The notes beneath the pieces are model-generated. The model was given only the letters and a program-made list of their open reading frames with translations. It was not told where the DNA came from and did not search any database. A DNA stretch of 64,000 nucleotides from Neisseria mucosa (GTDB lineage: Bacteria > Pseudomonadota > Gammaproteobacteria > Burkholderiales > Neisseriaceae), in assembly GCF_013267835.1 (NCBI RefSeq), contig NZ_CP053939.1, positions 1,364,001 through 1,428,000 on the forward strand, in the 5' to 3' direction. Positions 38,971 to 50,422 of the stretch are shown here, one piece after another (position 1 is the stretch's first letter; each line of letters opens with the position of its first letter). A program made the position numbers and the translations under genes.

Positions 38971-39004
38971 TTCAGACGGCCCGGGTATTCACAGGCCGTC
39001 TGAA
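38971..39004 (+). terminator. DUS inverted pair before miaB
   Basis: TTCAGACGGCC and GGCCGTCTGAA around a 12-nt loop. Confidence 0.65.
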
Positions 39005-39039
39005 CCCTTTTACAACAAGCAAGTCAATCAAAACAAACC

Positions 39040-40362
39040 ATGAAAAAAGTATTTATCCGCACCTTCGGGTGCCAAATGAACGAGTACGACAGCGAAAAAA
39101 TGCTGTCCGTCCTCGCCGAAGAACACGGCGGCATCGAACAGGTTACCCAACCTGACGACGCCGACATCATCTTGTTCAACACCTGCTCCGTGCGTGAAAA
39201 AGCGCAAGAAAAAATCTTCTCCGACTTAGGCCGCGTACGTCCGCTCAAAGAAAAAAATCCCGACCTCATCATCGGCGTTGCCGGCTGCGTTGCCTCGCAA
39301 GAAGGCGAAAACATCGTCAAACGCGCTCCGTATGTGGACGTGGTTTTCGGCCCGCAAACGCTGCACCGCCTGCCCAAACTCATCGTCGATAAAGAAACCA
39401 CCGGCCTGTCTCAAATCGACATTTCCTTCCCCGAAATCGAGAAATTCGACCACCTGCCGCCTGCGCGCGTAGAAGGTGGTTCGGCATTCATTTCCATTAT
39501 GGAAGGCTGTTCCAAATACTGCTCTTACTGCGTCGTCCCTTACACCCGCGGCGAAGAATTCTCCCGCCCGCTCAACGACGTATTGACTGAAATTGCCGGT
39601 TTGGCACAACAAGGTGTTAAAGAAATCAACCTCTTAGGCCAAAACGTTAATGCCTATCGCGGCGAAATGGAAAACGGTGAAATCTGCGACTTTGCCACCT
39701 TGTTGCGCATCGTCCACGAAATCCCGGGCATCGAACGCCTGCGCTTTACCACCAGCCATCCGCGCGAATTTACCGACGCGATTATCGAGTGCTACCGCGA
39801 CCTGCCCAAGCTGGTTTCCCACCTGCACCTGCCGATTCAAAGCGGTTCCGACCGCGTATTGAGCGCGATGAAACGTGGCTACACCGCCTTGGAATACAAA
39901 TCCATTATCCGCAAGCTGCGCGCCATCCGTCCTGATTTGTGCCTCAGCTCCGACTTTATCGTCGGCTTCCCGGGCGAGACCGAGCGCGAGTTCGAGCAAA
40001 CCTTGAAACTGGTCAAAGACATCGCCTTCGACTTGAGCTTCGTCTTTATTTACAGTCCGCGTCCGGGCACGCCTGCCGCCAACCTGCACGACGACACGCC
40101 GCATGAAGAAAAAGTGCGCCGCCTCGAAGCTTTGAACGAAGTCATCGAAGCCGAAACCGCGCGCATCAACCAAACCATGGTCGGCACGGTTCAACGTTGC
40201 TTGGTCGAAGGTATCTCCAAAAAAGACCCCGACCAACTGCAAGCCCGTACCGCCAACAACCGCGTAGTCAACTTTACCGGCACACCCGACATGATCAACC
40301 AAATGATCGATTTGGAAATCACCGAAGCCTACACCTTCTCCCTGAAAGGCAAACCGGTATAA
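39040..40362 (+). CDS. miaB: tRNA-2-methylthio-N6-dimethylallyladenosine synthase
   Basis: 440 residues. N-terminal domain Cys: [29 protein letters not shown] bind one [4Fe-4S]; the radical-SAM motif CSKYCSYC binds the other. A TRAM domain closes the protein. MiaB adds the methylthio group to ms2i6A37 in tRNAs reading UNN codons. All cluster ligands are present. Confidence 0.96.
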   Translation: MKKVFIRTFGCQMNEYDSEKMLSVLAEEHGGIEQVTQPDDADIILFNTCSVREKAQEKIFSDLGRVRPLKEKNPDLIIGVAGCVASQEGENIVKRAPYVDVVFGPQTLHRLPKLIVDKETTGLSQIDISFPEIEKFDHLPPARVEGGSAFISIMEGCSKYCSYCVVPYTRGEEFSRPLNDVLTEIAGLAQQGVKEINLLGQNVNAYRGEMENGEICDFATLLRIVHEIPGIERLRFTTSHPREFTDAIIECYRDLPKLVSHLHLPIQSGSDRVLSAMKRGYTALEYKSIIRKLRAIRPDLCLSSDFIVGFPGETEREFEQTLKLVKDIAFDLSFVFIYSPRPGTPAANLHDDTPHEEKVRRLEALNEVIEAETARINQTMVGTVQRCLVEGISKKDPDQLQARTANNRVVNFTGTPDMINQMIDLEITEAYTFSLKGKPV

Positions 40363-40374
40363 GCACACACAAAC

Positions 40375-40406
40375 AAAGGCCGTCTGAAACTGTTCAGACG
40401 GCCTTT
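40375..40406 (+). terminator. DUS terminator of miaB
   Basis: AAAGGCCGTCTGAA and TTCAGACGGCCTTT around ACTG. Confidence 0.8.
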
Positions 40407-40471
40407 ATCTTGGTTCGGCACAGCATTATCTGATTCATGTATTTTTATTACCCGAACAAAAGGCTTTTCAG

Positions 40472-40591
40472 TATAATACCGCCCGAAAATTCCCTTATCT
40501 GTTGAGAAGTTAAGGCCAAAAACCAAACTTTTTGCAGACCAATCCGACGATGCCGTCCCGCAGGCGGCTTTCCCAAAAGGAATATTTTTAA
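40472..40591 (+). promoter_or_regulatory. Promoter and structured leader of the purine permease
   Basis: TATAAT at 40472-40477 predicts a start near 40484 and a leader of about 108 nt. The leader can form CCTTA/TAAGG (40493-40515) and GCCGT/GCGGC (40552-40568). No known riboswitch class is recognised from sequence. Confidence 0.4.
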
Positions 40592-41902
40592 ATGAGTTCT
40601 TCAAATCAAAGCGTTTTGGAACGATTGTTCAACCTGAGTGCCAATCAGACCAACGTCCGCACTGAAATCATGGCCGGTTTGACCACCTTCCTCGCCATGT
40701 GCTACATCATCATCGTCAACCCCCTGATTTTGGGCGAAACCGGCATGGATATGGGCGCAGTATTTGTGGCCACCTGTATCGCCTCCGCCATCGGCTGTTT
40801 CGTGATGGGCTTTGTCGGCAACTACCCGATCGCCCTCGCGCCGGGCATGGGCTTGAACGCCTACTTTACCTTTGCCGTCGTCAAAGGCATGGGCGTGGAC
40901 TGGCGTGTGGCTTTGGGTGCCGTTTTCATTTCCGGCATCATTTTCATCCTGTTCAGTTTCTTTAAAGTGCGTGAAATGCTGGTCAACGCCCTGCCTATGG
41001 GCTTGAAAATGTCGATTGCCGCAGGTATCGGCCTCTTCTTGGCATTGATTGCACTCAAAGGCGCGGGCGTGATTGTGGCCAATCCTGCCACATTGGTCGG
41101 CTTGGGCGACATCCACCAGCCTACCGCCCTGCTGGCGATGGCAGGCTTTGTCATGGTGGTTGCACTCGGCCACTTCCGCGTCAAAGGCTCCATCATTATT
41201 ACCATTCTGACGCTGACCGCCGTCTCCACCGTCTTGGGCTTGAGCGAGTTCAAAGGCGTGGTCGGCGAAGTTCCGAGCATTGCACCGACTTTCATGCAGA
41301 TGGACTTCAAAGGCTTGTTCACCGTCAGCATGGTCAGCGTGATTTTTGTATTCTTCCTGGTTGACCTGTTTGACTCTACCGGCACCTTGGTCGGCGTTTC
41401 CCACCGCGCAGGCCTGTTGCAAGACGGCAAACTGCCGCGTTTGAAACGCGCCCTGCTTGCCGACTCAACCGCCATCGTCGCCGGTGCCGCCTTGGGTACG
41501 TCTTCTACCACTCCTTACGTTGAAAGCGCGGCAGGTGTTTCTGCCGGCGGCCGTACTGGTCTGACTGCCGTTACCGTCGGCATCCTGATGCTGGCCTGCC
41601 TGATTTTCTCGCCGCTGGTTCAAAGCATTCCTGCATTCGCTACCGCTCCCGCCCTGCTCTATGTTGGCGCGCAAATGTTGCGCAGCGCGCGCGAAATCGA
41701 TTGGGACGACATGACCGAAGCCGCACCGGCATTCCTGACCATCGTCTTCATGCCGTTTACCTACTCGATTGCCGACGGTATTGCGTTTGGCTTTATCAGC
41801 TACGCACTCATCAAGCTCTTGTGCAACCGCACTCAAGACGTACCGCCTATGGTATGGATTGTCGCCGTATTGTGGGCACTGAAATTCTGGTTCTTGGGTT
41901 AA
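40592..41902 (+). CDS. NCS2 family purine permease (AzgA-like, guanine/hypoxanthine)
   Basis: 436 residues, about 12-14 membrane segments. TEIMAGLTTFLAMCYIIIVNP, GNYPIALAPGMGLNAYF and LFDSTGTLVGVSHRAG define the AzgA-like branch of NCS2 (adenine, guanine, hypoxanthine importers, H+ driven). The residue pattern does not fix the exact base. Confidence 0.9.
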   Translation: MSSSNQSVLERLFNLSANQTNVRTEIMAGLTTFLAMCYIIIVNPLILGETGMDMGAVFVATCIASAIGCFVMGFVGNYPIALAPGMGLNAYFTFAVVKGMGVDWRVALGAVFISGIIFILFSFFKVREMLVNALPMGLKMSIAAGIGLFLALIALKGAGVIVANPATLVGLGDIHQPTALLAMAGFVMVVALGHFRVKGSIIITILTLTAVSTVLGLSEFKGVVGEVPSIAPTFMQMDFKGLFTVSMVSVIFVFFLVDLFDSTGTLVGVSHRAGLLQDGKLPRLKRALLADSTAIVAGAALGTSSTTPYVESAAGVSAGGRTGLTAVTVGILMLACLIFSPLVQSIPAFATAPALLYVGAQMLRSAREIDWDDMTEAAPAFLTIVFMPFTYSIADGIAFGFISYALIKLLCNRTQDVPPMVWIVAVLWALKFWFLG

Positions 41903-41914
41903 ATCACTCAAAAG

Positions 41915-41949
41915 AACAGGCCGTCTGAAAAGTTTTCAGACGGCCTGTT
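41915..41949. terminator. DUS terminator between permease and lipoprotein genes
   Basis: AACAGGCCGTCTGAAAA and TTTTCAGACGGCCTGTT, T-rich after; shared by convergent genes. Confidence 0.85.
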
Positions 41950-41985
41950 TTATTTTACCCAGCGTTTAAAGCTGTCGATAAAAAA

Positions 41986-42543
41986 TTATTTTTTCACTTT
42001 TTTAGCGGCTGGTTTAGCGGCAGCTTTCGCGCCTTTGTCCAATACGCAGAAACGGGTAGCGATTTGGTCAACCACTTCTTGTTTGCCGTTTACTTCGGTA
42101 GTACCGCGGATAGTCAGCATGTTGCCGTCCACTTTGTCCACGTTGGCTGCAGTGGCTGCTTCAGCAATCCAAGCAACGTTGCCGCCCCAGAATGCGTTTA
42201 CATCTTTGCTGCTGTCGGTGATACGGAACAGGTTTTCAGTTACTTGACCTTTGTATTTTACTTGAGCGGCAACAACTTCGTTGCCTTTGAAGCCGTACAT
42301 GACGCTCAGAGGCTCTTTGCCGTCTTTACCGCATTTGTAGTGAACTTCTTTAGTACCGTCGATAGAGTCCACTTTCAAAGTATTAGGTACTGGAGCTTGA
42401 GCTTGTTGAGCCTGAGCTTGAGTTTGTTGTTGCGCAGTAGGCGCAGCTTTGGCTTCAGGTTTGGCTTTAGAACCGCTGCTGCATGCAGTCAGGGCAACAG
42501 CCGCCAAAACGGCAGGAACGATTAATTTAACATTCATATTCAT
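41986..42543 (-). CDS. Lipoprotein with ACP/MliC-like domain
   Basis: 185 residues from ATG 42543 (GGAG 6 bases before). Lipobox LTAC gives a lipid-anchored protein. A Lys/Ala/Gln-rich spacer (about 28-55) precedes a domain with VHYKCGKDGKEPLSVMYGF, AFWGGNVAW and a closing RFCVLDKG, the Cys pair and beta pattern of the meningococcal adhesin complex protein and MliC lysozyme inhibitors. The tail is Ala/Lys-rich. Lysozyme inhibition is inference. A GC-rich hairpin (42574-42587) sits in its leader. Confidence 0.75.
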   Translation of the reverse strand: MNMNVKLIVPAVLAAVALTACSSGSKAKPEAKAAPTAQQQTQAQAQQAQAPVPNTLKVDSIDGTKEVHYKCGKDGKEPLSVMYGFKGNEVVAAQVKYKGQVTENLFRITDSSKDVNAFWGGNVAWIAEAATAANVDKVDGNMLTIRGTTEVNGKQEVVDQIATRFCVLDKGAKAAAKPAAKKVKK

Positions 42544-42895
42544 AATTGACTCCCAAATGGTTTCAATAAAAAACCGGCAAACGCCGGCTGACATTTACAC
42601 ATTAACAGAGATATTCCGTCTTGTCTTTACCTCAGACGGCATTTTTTAAGAAAAGTTCAAATAAATATTTTTATTTTCTAAAATCAAGAAATTATAAATA
42701 TGAAATCATGTAAATTCAGGTTTGGAAATTTTTAAGATGAATACTATTGTCAATAAATCGGGTTTTGACAAGGGTAAAATAAGATTGAAAAACACATAGA
42801 ACGACAAAAAGTCTGGGCAATTGATTTGACACACTTCTGTCTCTTGAGTTGCCGTGAGTTTCAGACGGCCTTAGAACACAAACAAGAAATGCAAT
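42544..42895. other. Intergenic region upstream of the lipoprotein gene
   Basis: About 350 bp, AT-rich. It holds a hairpin CCGGC/GCCGG (42574-42587), a degenerate DUS CAGACGGCAT near 42633 and a full DUS near 42859. No gene is seen. Confidence 0.5.
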
Positions 42896-42930
42896 AAAAA
42901 AACGCAATCTAAAACAGATTGCGTTTTTTT
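42896..42930 (-). terminator. Terminator behind the tRNA pair
   Basis: AAAAAACGCAATCT and AGATTGCGTTTTTT around AAAAC, with T-runs on both strands. Confidence 0.92.
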
Positions 42931-42936
42931 GAAAAC

Positions 42937-43011
42937 TGGCACGCCCACGGGGAATCGAACCCCGGTTACCGCCGTGAAAGGGCGATGTCCTAACCGCTAG
43001 ACGATGGGCGC
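42937..43011 (-). tRNA. tRNA-Glu (anticodon TTC)
   Basis: 75 nt including an encoded CCA. Acceptor GCGCCCA pairs with TGGGCGT, the anticodon arm reads CCCTTTCACGG and the T-arm GGGGTTCGATTCCCC. Reads GAA/GAG. Confidence 0.95.
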
Positions 43012-43023
43012 AGATAAATCTTG

Positions 43024-43100
43024 TGGCGCACCCGGAGCGATTCGAACGCCCGACCCTCTGGTTCGTAGCCAGATACTCTATCCAACTGAGCTACGGGTGC
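43024..43100 (-). tRNA. tRNA-Arg (anticodon ACG)
   Basis: 77 nt with encoded CCA. Acceptor GCACCCG, anticodon loop CTACGAA and T-loop GTTCGAATC are intact. ACG (A34 becomes inosine) reads CGU/CGC/CGA. Same transcript as tRNA-Glu, 12 bp upstream of it. Confidence 0.95.
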
Positions 43101-43232
43101 ATCCTCATCACTTCGCTAGTGCGTTGTGAATCAAGAAGACCGAATGATATAGGCTTTCCTAAAACCTGTCTACCCTTTTCACGGATATTTTTTATATTTT
43201 TATTTAACTATTTGAAATTAAATAATATAAAA

Positions 43233-44591
43233 TTAACGTAAAATCCCTACTCCTGACAAATCCTGCGCCATTTTGGCGGCGGAATTATCGGTCATGCCGC
43301 CGACAAAATCCAAAATCTTCATATAGGCCTGATACAGACTGTCTTCAGGAAGAATCGGATTGTGCTTTTTCAATAATTCCAATGCCAGAGACTGACGCGT
43401 TGCCAACTGTTTTTCAGCAATCAGGGCATAAGCGGCAGGGACAAGCAAATCCAAGATGGAGCCTAAGCATGGGAACGTGGCGATTTCGGTCAAGAGTTTG
43501 GTGTGATGGCGGAAAATCCGTGTTTGCGCCAATTCTTTTGCTTTTGCCAAAGTGTTTTGCACTTGCGGGCTGCACAGAGCCAGCAAATCTTTGCCTTTGA
43601 ATGTTCCGTCCAACAAGTCGGACTGATGCAGCATAAAGGTTTGTGCGACATCATCAATCGCCTTGCCGATCGCAATGCCGCGCAACATGGCGCAACGCTG
43701 ACGGCTGGAGCTGGCGTGCCACGCGCTTTCGGCAAAGGTCAGCTCGGACAAAATACTTTCTACTTCCGTATCCGTGAGCAAATCCAATTCGACGGCATCT
43801 TCCAAGTCCAGCAAGGCATAGCAGATATCGTCGGCGGCCTCCATCAAATAAGACAAAGGATGGCGCGCCCAGCTGTCTGCTCCTGCGGAAACCAGCCCCA
43901 ATTCGTCGGCAACTTGACGGATAAACGGCAACTCGGTTTGATAAATATTGAATTTTTTTCTGCCGTTCGGATGTTGCGTTGTCCACGGATACTTCAACAA
44001 TGCGCCGATGGCTGCCGCAGTCAGACGCATTCCACCAGCCTCGGGATACATTTCAAGGCTGGCGACGATACGCAGGCTATGCGCATTGCCTTCATAGGTT
44101 TGAATATCGTTGCGTTCCGCTTCGTTCAATGTGTTCAGATAAATTTGATGTTCTGGCCGTCTAAACCAATCGCGCAAAGCATCTTCGCCGGTATGGCCAA
44201 ACGGCGGATTGCCCAAATCATGCGCCAAACAGGCAACCTGCACCACGGCACCAATATTGCTGGGCGTATTGCCCTGCGGCAGAAAACCGCCGTTGTGCAA
44301 CATCACGCCCACGCGGTTGCCCAAGCTCCTGCCCACGCTGGCAACTTCAACGCTGTGCGTCAGGCGGTTGTGCGTCAAATCGTGTTGCGCCAGCGGATGC
44401 ACTTGCGTTTTTCGGCCAAGGCGGCGGAAGGCTCCGGAAAAAACAACCCGGTCGTAATCGATGTGAAAATCCGTACGCAAAGCATCGGCACCTTCCTGAG
44501 TCGAAGGGGTAACGGTCGGCACGATTTCGCCGTTTTTGGGACGGAAGCGTTGGGTGGACAATAAGTTTTGCCAATTCATTCGGGTATTCAT
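43233..44591 (-). CDS. dgt: dGTP triphosphohydrolase
   Basis: 452 residues. HD-domain metal ligands appear in RLTHSVEVASVGR and CLAHDLGNPPFGHTGEDAL, as in dGTPases, which cut dGTP to deoxyguanosine and triphosphate. AGGAA lies 8 bases before ATG 44591; ATG 44579 is an alternative. Long C-terminal helical part is of normal length. Confidence 0.92.
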   Translation of the reverse strand: MNTRMNWQNLLSTQRFRPKNGEIVPTVTPSTQEGADALRTDFHIDYDRVVFSGAFRRLGRKTQVHPLAQHDLTHNRLTHSVEVASVGRSLGNRVGVMLHNGGFLPQGNTPSNIGAVVQVACLAHDLGNPPFGHTGEDALRDWFRRPEHQIYLNTLNEAERNDIQTYEGNAHSLRIVASLEMYPEAGGMRLTAAAIGALLKYPWTTQHPNGRKKFNIYQTELPFIRQVADELGLVSAGADSWARHPLSYLMEAADDICYALLDLEDAVELDLLTDTEVESILSELTFAESAWHASSSRQRCAMLRGIAIGKAIDDVAQTFMLHQSDLLDGTFKGKDLLALCSPQVQNTLAKAKELAQTRIFRHHTKLLTEIATFPCLGSILDLLVPAAYALIAEKQLATRQSLALELLKKHNPILPEDSLYQAYMKILDFVGGMTDNSAAKMAQDLSGVGILR

Positions 44592-44612
44592 AAGCGTTTC
44601 CTAAAATGAAGC

Positions 44613-44645
44613 AAAGGCCGTCTGAAACATATTCAGACGGCCTTA
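44613..44645 (-). terminator. DUS terminator of rho
   Basis: AAAGGCCGTCTGAA and TTCAGACGGCCTT between rho and dgt. Confidence 0.75.
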
Positions 44646-44648
44646 TGT

Positions 44649-45908
44649 TTATTTACCGCGCATCAATTCAAAGAAATCGTCATTGTTTTTGGAGTCTTTG
44701 AGTTTGCCCACCAAAAACTCGGTCGCTTCGATTTCGTCCATCGGATGGAGGAATTTACGCAAGAGCCACATGCGCTGCAACTGATCGTTCGGCACCAGCA
44801 ATTCTTCGCGGCGCGTACCGGATTTATTGATGCTGATGGCCGGGAACAGGCGTTTTTCTGCCATACGGCGGTCAAGGTGCAATTCCATATTGCCCGTACC
44901 TTTGAACTCTTCGTAAATCACGTCGTCCATGCGGCTGCCGGTTTCAACAAGCGCTGTCGCAATAATGGTAAGCGAACCGCCTTCTTCCACATTACGCGCG
45001 GCACCGAAGAAGCGTTTCGGACGGTGCAAAGCGTTGGCATCGACACCGCCGGTCAAGATTTTGCCCGAAGTCGGCACAACGGTATTGTAGGCACGCGCCA
45101 AACGGGTAATCGAATCCAGCAGGATGACCACGTCTTTTTTATGTTCGACCATGCGTTTGGCTTTTTCAATCACCATCTCGGCCACTTGTACATGGCGTTG
45201 TGCAGGCTCGTCAAACGTAGAGGAAACGACTTCGCCGCGTACAGAACGGCTCATTTCGGTCACTTCTTCCGGACGCTCGTCAATCAACAGGACAATCAGC
45301 TCGACATCAGGATAATTGGCGGTAATGGCGTGGGCGATGTTTTGCAACATCACGGTTTTACCGGTTTTAGGCGGCGCCACCAACAATGCACGTTGGCCTT
45401 TACCGATTGGGGAAACCAAGTCGATGGCGCGGCCGGTCAGATTCTCTTCGGCTTTAATGTCGCGCTCGAGTTTGAATTGTTCGGTTGGGAATAAAGGCGT
45501 GAGGTTTTCAAAAAGGATTTTGTGTTTGCAGACTTCGGGCGGATCGCCGTTGATGGTATCGAGGCGGACAAGCGCGAAATAGCGCTCATTGTCTTTCGGC
45601 ACGCGCACGCTGCCTTCGATGGTGTCGCCGGTGTGCAGATTGAAGCGGCGGATTTGCGTGGGCGAAACATAAATATCGTCAGGACCGGCAAGATAAGAAG
45701 TATCTGCGCTGCGCAGGAAACCGAAGCCGTCGGGCAGGATTTCCAGTGTACCCGAACAGGTAAAGCTGACATTCTGCTTCATCATCTGGCGGACGATGGC
45801 AAAAACGAGGTCTTGTTTGCGGAAACGGTTGGCGTTTTCAATGCCATGTTCTTCTGCCATTTCCAAGAGTTTGGAAATGTGGAGGGTTTGGAGTTCTGAA
45901 ACGTGCAT
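44649..45908 (-). CDS. rho: Transcription termination factor Rho
   Basis: 419 residues: N-terminal helical part, cold-shock-like RNA domain ([13 protein letters not shown]), Walker A APPKTGKT and Walker [13 protein letters not shown], then the R-loop. A hexameric RNA-dependent ATPase that ends transcription. Full length, no disruption. Confidence 0.97.
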   Translation of the reverse strand: MHVSELQTLHISKLLEMAEEHGIENANRFRKQDLVFAIVRQMMKQNVSFTCSGTLEILPDGFGFLRSADTSYLAGPDDIYVSPTQIRRFNLHTGDTIEGSVRVPKDNERYFALVRLDTINGDPPEVCKHKILFENLTPLFPTEQFKLERDIKAEENLTGRAIDLVSPIGKGQRALLVAPPKTGKTVMLQNIAHAITANYPDVELIVLLIDERPEEVTEMSRSVRGEVVSSTFDEPAQRHVQVAEMVIEKAKRMVEHKKDVVILLDSITRLARAYNTVVPTSGKILTGGVDANALHRPKRFFGAARNVEEGGSLTIIATALVETGSRMDDVIYEEFKGTGNMELHLDRRMAEKRLFPAISINKSGTRREELLVPNDQLQRMWLLRKFLHPMDEIEATEFLVGKLKDSKNNDDFFELMRGK

Positions 45909-45949
45909 AGTATTGATATATTTTGGATGGTATCAGAGAGATGGCACAC

Positions 45950-45961
45950 AGGCCGTCTGAA
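45950..45961 (+). repeat. Single DUS upstream of rho
   Basis: AGGCCGTCTGAA at 45950-45961, unpaired. Confidence 0.8.
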
Positions 45962-46064
45962 AGTATGAAATCGTGCCGCAGGATACGGTAGATTTTTGAG
46001 AAAGTTGAATTTTAGGCAGTTGGAGGCAGGGTGTCAAATTTTTAAATCGAACGCTGAGCCGAGA

Positions 46065-46094
46065 CCATAATCTTACCCTACAATAAGATTATGG
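46065..46094. repeat. Perfect inverted repeat upstream of rho
   Basis: CCATAATCTTA and TAAGATTATGG, 11-bp arms around CCCTACAA. It has no T-run on either side, so it is an uncertain terminator; it may be a protein site. Confidence 0.6.
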
Positions 46095-46152
46095 CCGGCA
46101 ACAGCTTGGCAATCGCAACCCCATCGCCCAAAATCCGAGTATTTACCCAACT

Positions 46153-47055
46153 TCAGACGGCCCTCTGCCCGTACCGCATCAGCGTCATGCCGCCGACTGC
46201 CGCCGCGCAGCCCGCAACCAGCGAAATATGCAGCGGTTCGCCCAAAAACCACGCCGAAGACAGCACACCGAAAATCGGCACAAGCGTAATATACGCCGCC
46301 GCGCTGCCTGCACCCAAAGTCTTCACGCCTTCGAAATACCACGCATAGGCCAATACCGTCGCACCAATGACCAGCCACGCCAAGGCTGTCCAACCGCGCC
46401 CATCCATTGCCGCTATCGCCTCAAACGGCACTCCGTCTGTCCACAACGCCACCACCGACAACATCAACGCACCAATGAACGACGTTGCCGTCGTTACCGT
46501 CAGCGCATCTATCCCACGCAAAACCGCGCGACCGATTAAGGTATAAGCCGCCCAACAGACCACGCAGCCGAAAATCAGCCACTCCCCCGCCTTGATGCCG
46601 CCCGACAATACCGTCAACGGCTGCCCTTGCGTTACCACCATAATGGCACCGCCGACCGCCAGCAGCATACCCGCCAAAATCTTCACATTTAAACGCTCGC
46701 CGAAAAACCAAGTTGCCAACAGCAGCGTCAACACGGGATTCACCGCCACAACCACCGCCGCCTTGCCTGCCGGCATAGTCTGCAAACCCAGCATAAAAAA
46801 CACCGCATAGCCGCACACGCCGACGGAAGCGGCTGCCGTCAGACCCAGCCATTGCCGCACCGACAAAGCCGCCAAAGTCGTGAATCTGCTGCGCGCAAAC
46901 AACCAGCCCAGCAACAAAACCGAAGCCAAAACAAACCGAACCGCCCCGCCCGTCAGCGGCGGCAGCGACTGCCCCAACATCCGCCCCATCGGCCAGGACG
47001 CGCCCCACAACACCGCCATTCCCAGCAGTTTCAAATGTACAGAATAACGTTCCAT
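46153..47055 (-). CDS. EamA family (drug/metabolite) transporter
   Basis: 300 residues from ATG 47055 with AAAGGGA 4 bases before; the open frame upstream reads through a DUS hairpin and is not real. Ten membrane helices in two EamA repeats: AVLWGASWPMGR starts the first, and LIFGCVVCWAAYTLIGR the second. Likely a metabolite exporter; substrate unknown. A DUS overlaps its 3' end. Confidence 0.88.
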   Translation of the reverse strand: MERYSVHLKLLGMAVLWGASWPMGRMLGQSLPPLTGGAVRFVLASVLLLGWLFARSRFTTLAALSVRQWLGLTAAASVGVCGYAVFFMLGLQTMPAGKAAVVVAVNPVLTLLLATWFFGERLNVKILAGMLLAVGGAIMVVTQGQPLTVLSGGIKAGEWLIFGCVVCWAAYTLIGRAVLRGIDALTVTTATSFIGALMLSVVALWTDGVPFEAIAAMDGRGWTALAWLVIGATVLAYAWYFEGVKTLGAGSAAAYITLVPIFGVLSSAWFLGEPLHISLVAGCAAAVGGMTLMRYGQRAV

Positions 47056-47073
47056 CTCATCCCTTTTATCGAC

Positions 47074-47107
47074 AAAGGCCGTCTGAAAATGTTTCAGCCG
47101 GCCTTTA
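47074..47107 (-). terminator. DUS inverted pair with one altered copy
   Basis: AAAGGCCGTCTGAAA faces TTTCAGCCGGCCTTT; the second copy has CAGCCGG instead of CAGACGG. Confidence 0.65.
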
Positions 47108-47112
47108 TCCAC

Positions 47113-47874
47113 TTAGGATTTTACAATACGACCATTAGGGTAAATACTGCGGTAAGCAATATAAGGGGACAGCAATAAAATCGTAACAACAGGTAAGAAT
47201 AGTATGATTATGACGATCCAATGCTTAAATATACTAAGCAACATATTACCCAAATTAATCCACATAGAAGAAAAGAGAGCAACGCTTCCAATATAAACTA
47301 TCATTGAAGGAATATTGCACATAGTCGATTTTACATTAGCCTTAATAGCCTCCCATGGATTCAGGCCATCTAAAACAATCAAAGCAGGTGTCAATAAAAA
47401 CACAAATAAAGTGATCGAAGTAAATAATACTGTACTGAGTATCACTGCCCAATGACCTAAAAAATATAGCGAAATAATAAAAAAATCACCAACAATCGCA
47501 AATAGCGTTTGAACTAAAAATAAAATGAAAAAACTTATTTTTTTATCTTGAAAGACAACAAAAAAACATTCAACATCAAAGGCTTTTCCATTATCAGCAT
47601 TCTTAGCAGCATACATGGTTCCGCCCAATAAGCATAAGCCCACCCAGCCGAATACAATGTTTTTTAAACTAGAAAGTACATTAATTTCTAGAAAATCCAC
47701 GATAGAAACCACAAGACCTACAATCAGATAAATCGATAATACGCCCATCCATTTCCACGGATGAAGTTTGAAAATACCGAAAGCGTCGGTAATCCACTTG
47801 ATGCCTGCAGAAGCAGGAAGACGTTCAGGCTCGTGATATCGAACTTCCAGTGAAGTGTGTATTTGGTTTTCCAT
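47113..47874 (-). CDS. BPSS1780 family membrane protein
   Basis: 253 residues with about six hydrophobic segments. The start RLPASAGIKWITDAFGIFKLHPWKW fits the BPSS1780 family, whose N-terminus always has an A-x-G-x-x-W-L/I pattern before a basic/aromatic patch. Function unknown. Base composition is clearly AT-richer than the genes around it, with many AAA/ATA/TTA codons. Alone between an EamA gene and glnS. Confidence 0.72.
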   Translation of the reverse strand: MENQIHTSLEVRYHEPERLPASAGIKWITDAFGIFKLHPWKWMGVLSIYLIVGLVVSIVDFLEINVLSSLKNIVFGWVGLCLLGGTMYAAKNADNGKAFDVECFFVVFQDKKISFFILFLVQTLFAIVGDFFIISLYFLGHWAVILSTVLFTSITLFVFLLTPALIVLDGLNPWEAIKANVKSTMCNIPSMIVYIGSVALFSSMWINLGNMLLSIFKHWIVIIILFLPVVTILLLSPYIAYRSIYPNGRIVKS

Positions 47875-47948
47875 AAAATTATCTACTATAAAATTAATAA
47901 GTTAAATATAAAAAAGCAGCCGATACATAACGACTGCCTTCTTACCAA

Positions 47949-49637
<1,689 letters not shown>

Positions 49638-49715
49638 GGTCGGGAGCTATCTGAAAATATTATGTCGTACCGATTTTACCTGAAAACAGGACGGCTTTAC
49701 AGTAAATACAAGTCA

Positions 49716-49751
49716 CAGAGGTCGTCCGAAAACCATTTCAGACGACCTCTG
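49716..49751 (-). terminator. Hairpin of AGGTCGTCTGAA-type DUS
   Basis: CAGAGGTCGTCCGAA faces TTCAGACGACCTCTG. One side is exactly the inverse of AGGTCGTCTGAA, the dialect of the N. mucosa group; the other differs by one base. Confidence 0.75.
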
Positions 49752-49760
49752 CATGGGTAA

Positions 49761-50360
49761 TTATGAATCTGATGGAAGATTGGAATGGTTGGAAGTATTG
49801 TCTTCCATACGTTTGGGTGCCATTGATGAATCGATCAACTTGACCAGCAGATTAATCAACAGAACGATACCCAAAATAATCAAAAGTGCGATTGGGTAAA
49901 AAATCCAAAGCAAACCGGCATTGCCGATAAAAGACCAGCTCATAGACGCCCAAAATGCTTGAAGCGAGGATTTTTCCAAAGAGAGCAGCTTGGTGCGGGC
50001 TGCGGTGGCGATAATGGAAGCAATCAGCGAGATGCCATAGAATAAAGGCAACACAAACCACAAATCACCTGAACCGTGCCGAATGTAAGCGAGCTCATCG
50101 AGCACCTCTATCATATACCAAACCCAAACGATGGCTGTCGCCCACAAGCTGCCCGCCAACGTAGCGGGACGCAAACGCCGGTAAAACAGAGCATAAACCA
50201 GATTCGCCGAGACAAGCATCAACATACCGGCAATCAATGTGCCGTCAAAACCTTCAGGACCTACCAGATAGAACCATATCGAAGTAGTGATGATAATAAC
50301 GATACTGCCTGCCAATGAAAGGCCGGCAAATTTTTTTTCGCTAATACGGGGGAAATTCAT
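49761..50360 (-). CDS. Hypothetical membrane protein
   Basis: 199 residues with about five hydrophobic segments (11-32, 40-57, 68-83, 101-120, 143-182) and a polar Ser/Asn-rich tail. I do not recognise the family. RRLRPATLAGSLWATAIVWVWY is a notable loop-helix junction. Stands alone between glnS and a DeoR regulator. Confidence 0.72.
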   Translation of the reverse strand: MNFPRISEKKFAGLSLAGSIVIIITTSIWFYLVGPEGFDGTLIAGMLMLVSANLVYALFYRRLRPATLAGSLWATAIVWVWYMIEVLDELAYIRHGSGDLWFVLPLFYGISLIASIIATAARTKLLSLEKSSLQAFWASMSWSFIGNAGLLWIFYPIALLIILGIVLLINLLVKLIDSSMAPKRMEDNTSNHSNLPSDS

Positions 50361-50422
50361 CTTTACTGTTTTTCAAAACTGTTCTCCTGAATCAAAGAAC
50401 ATTTATGGACGGATGATTGGTT

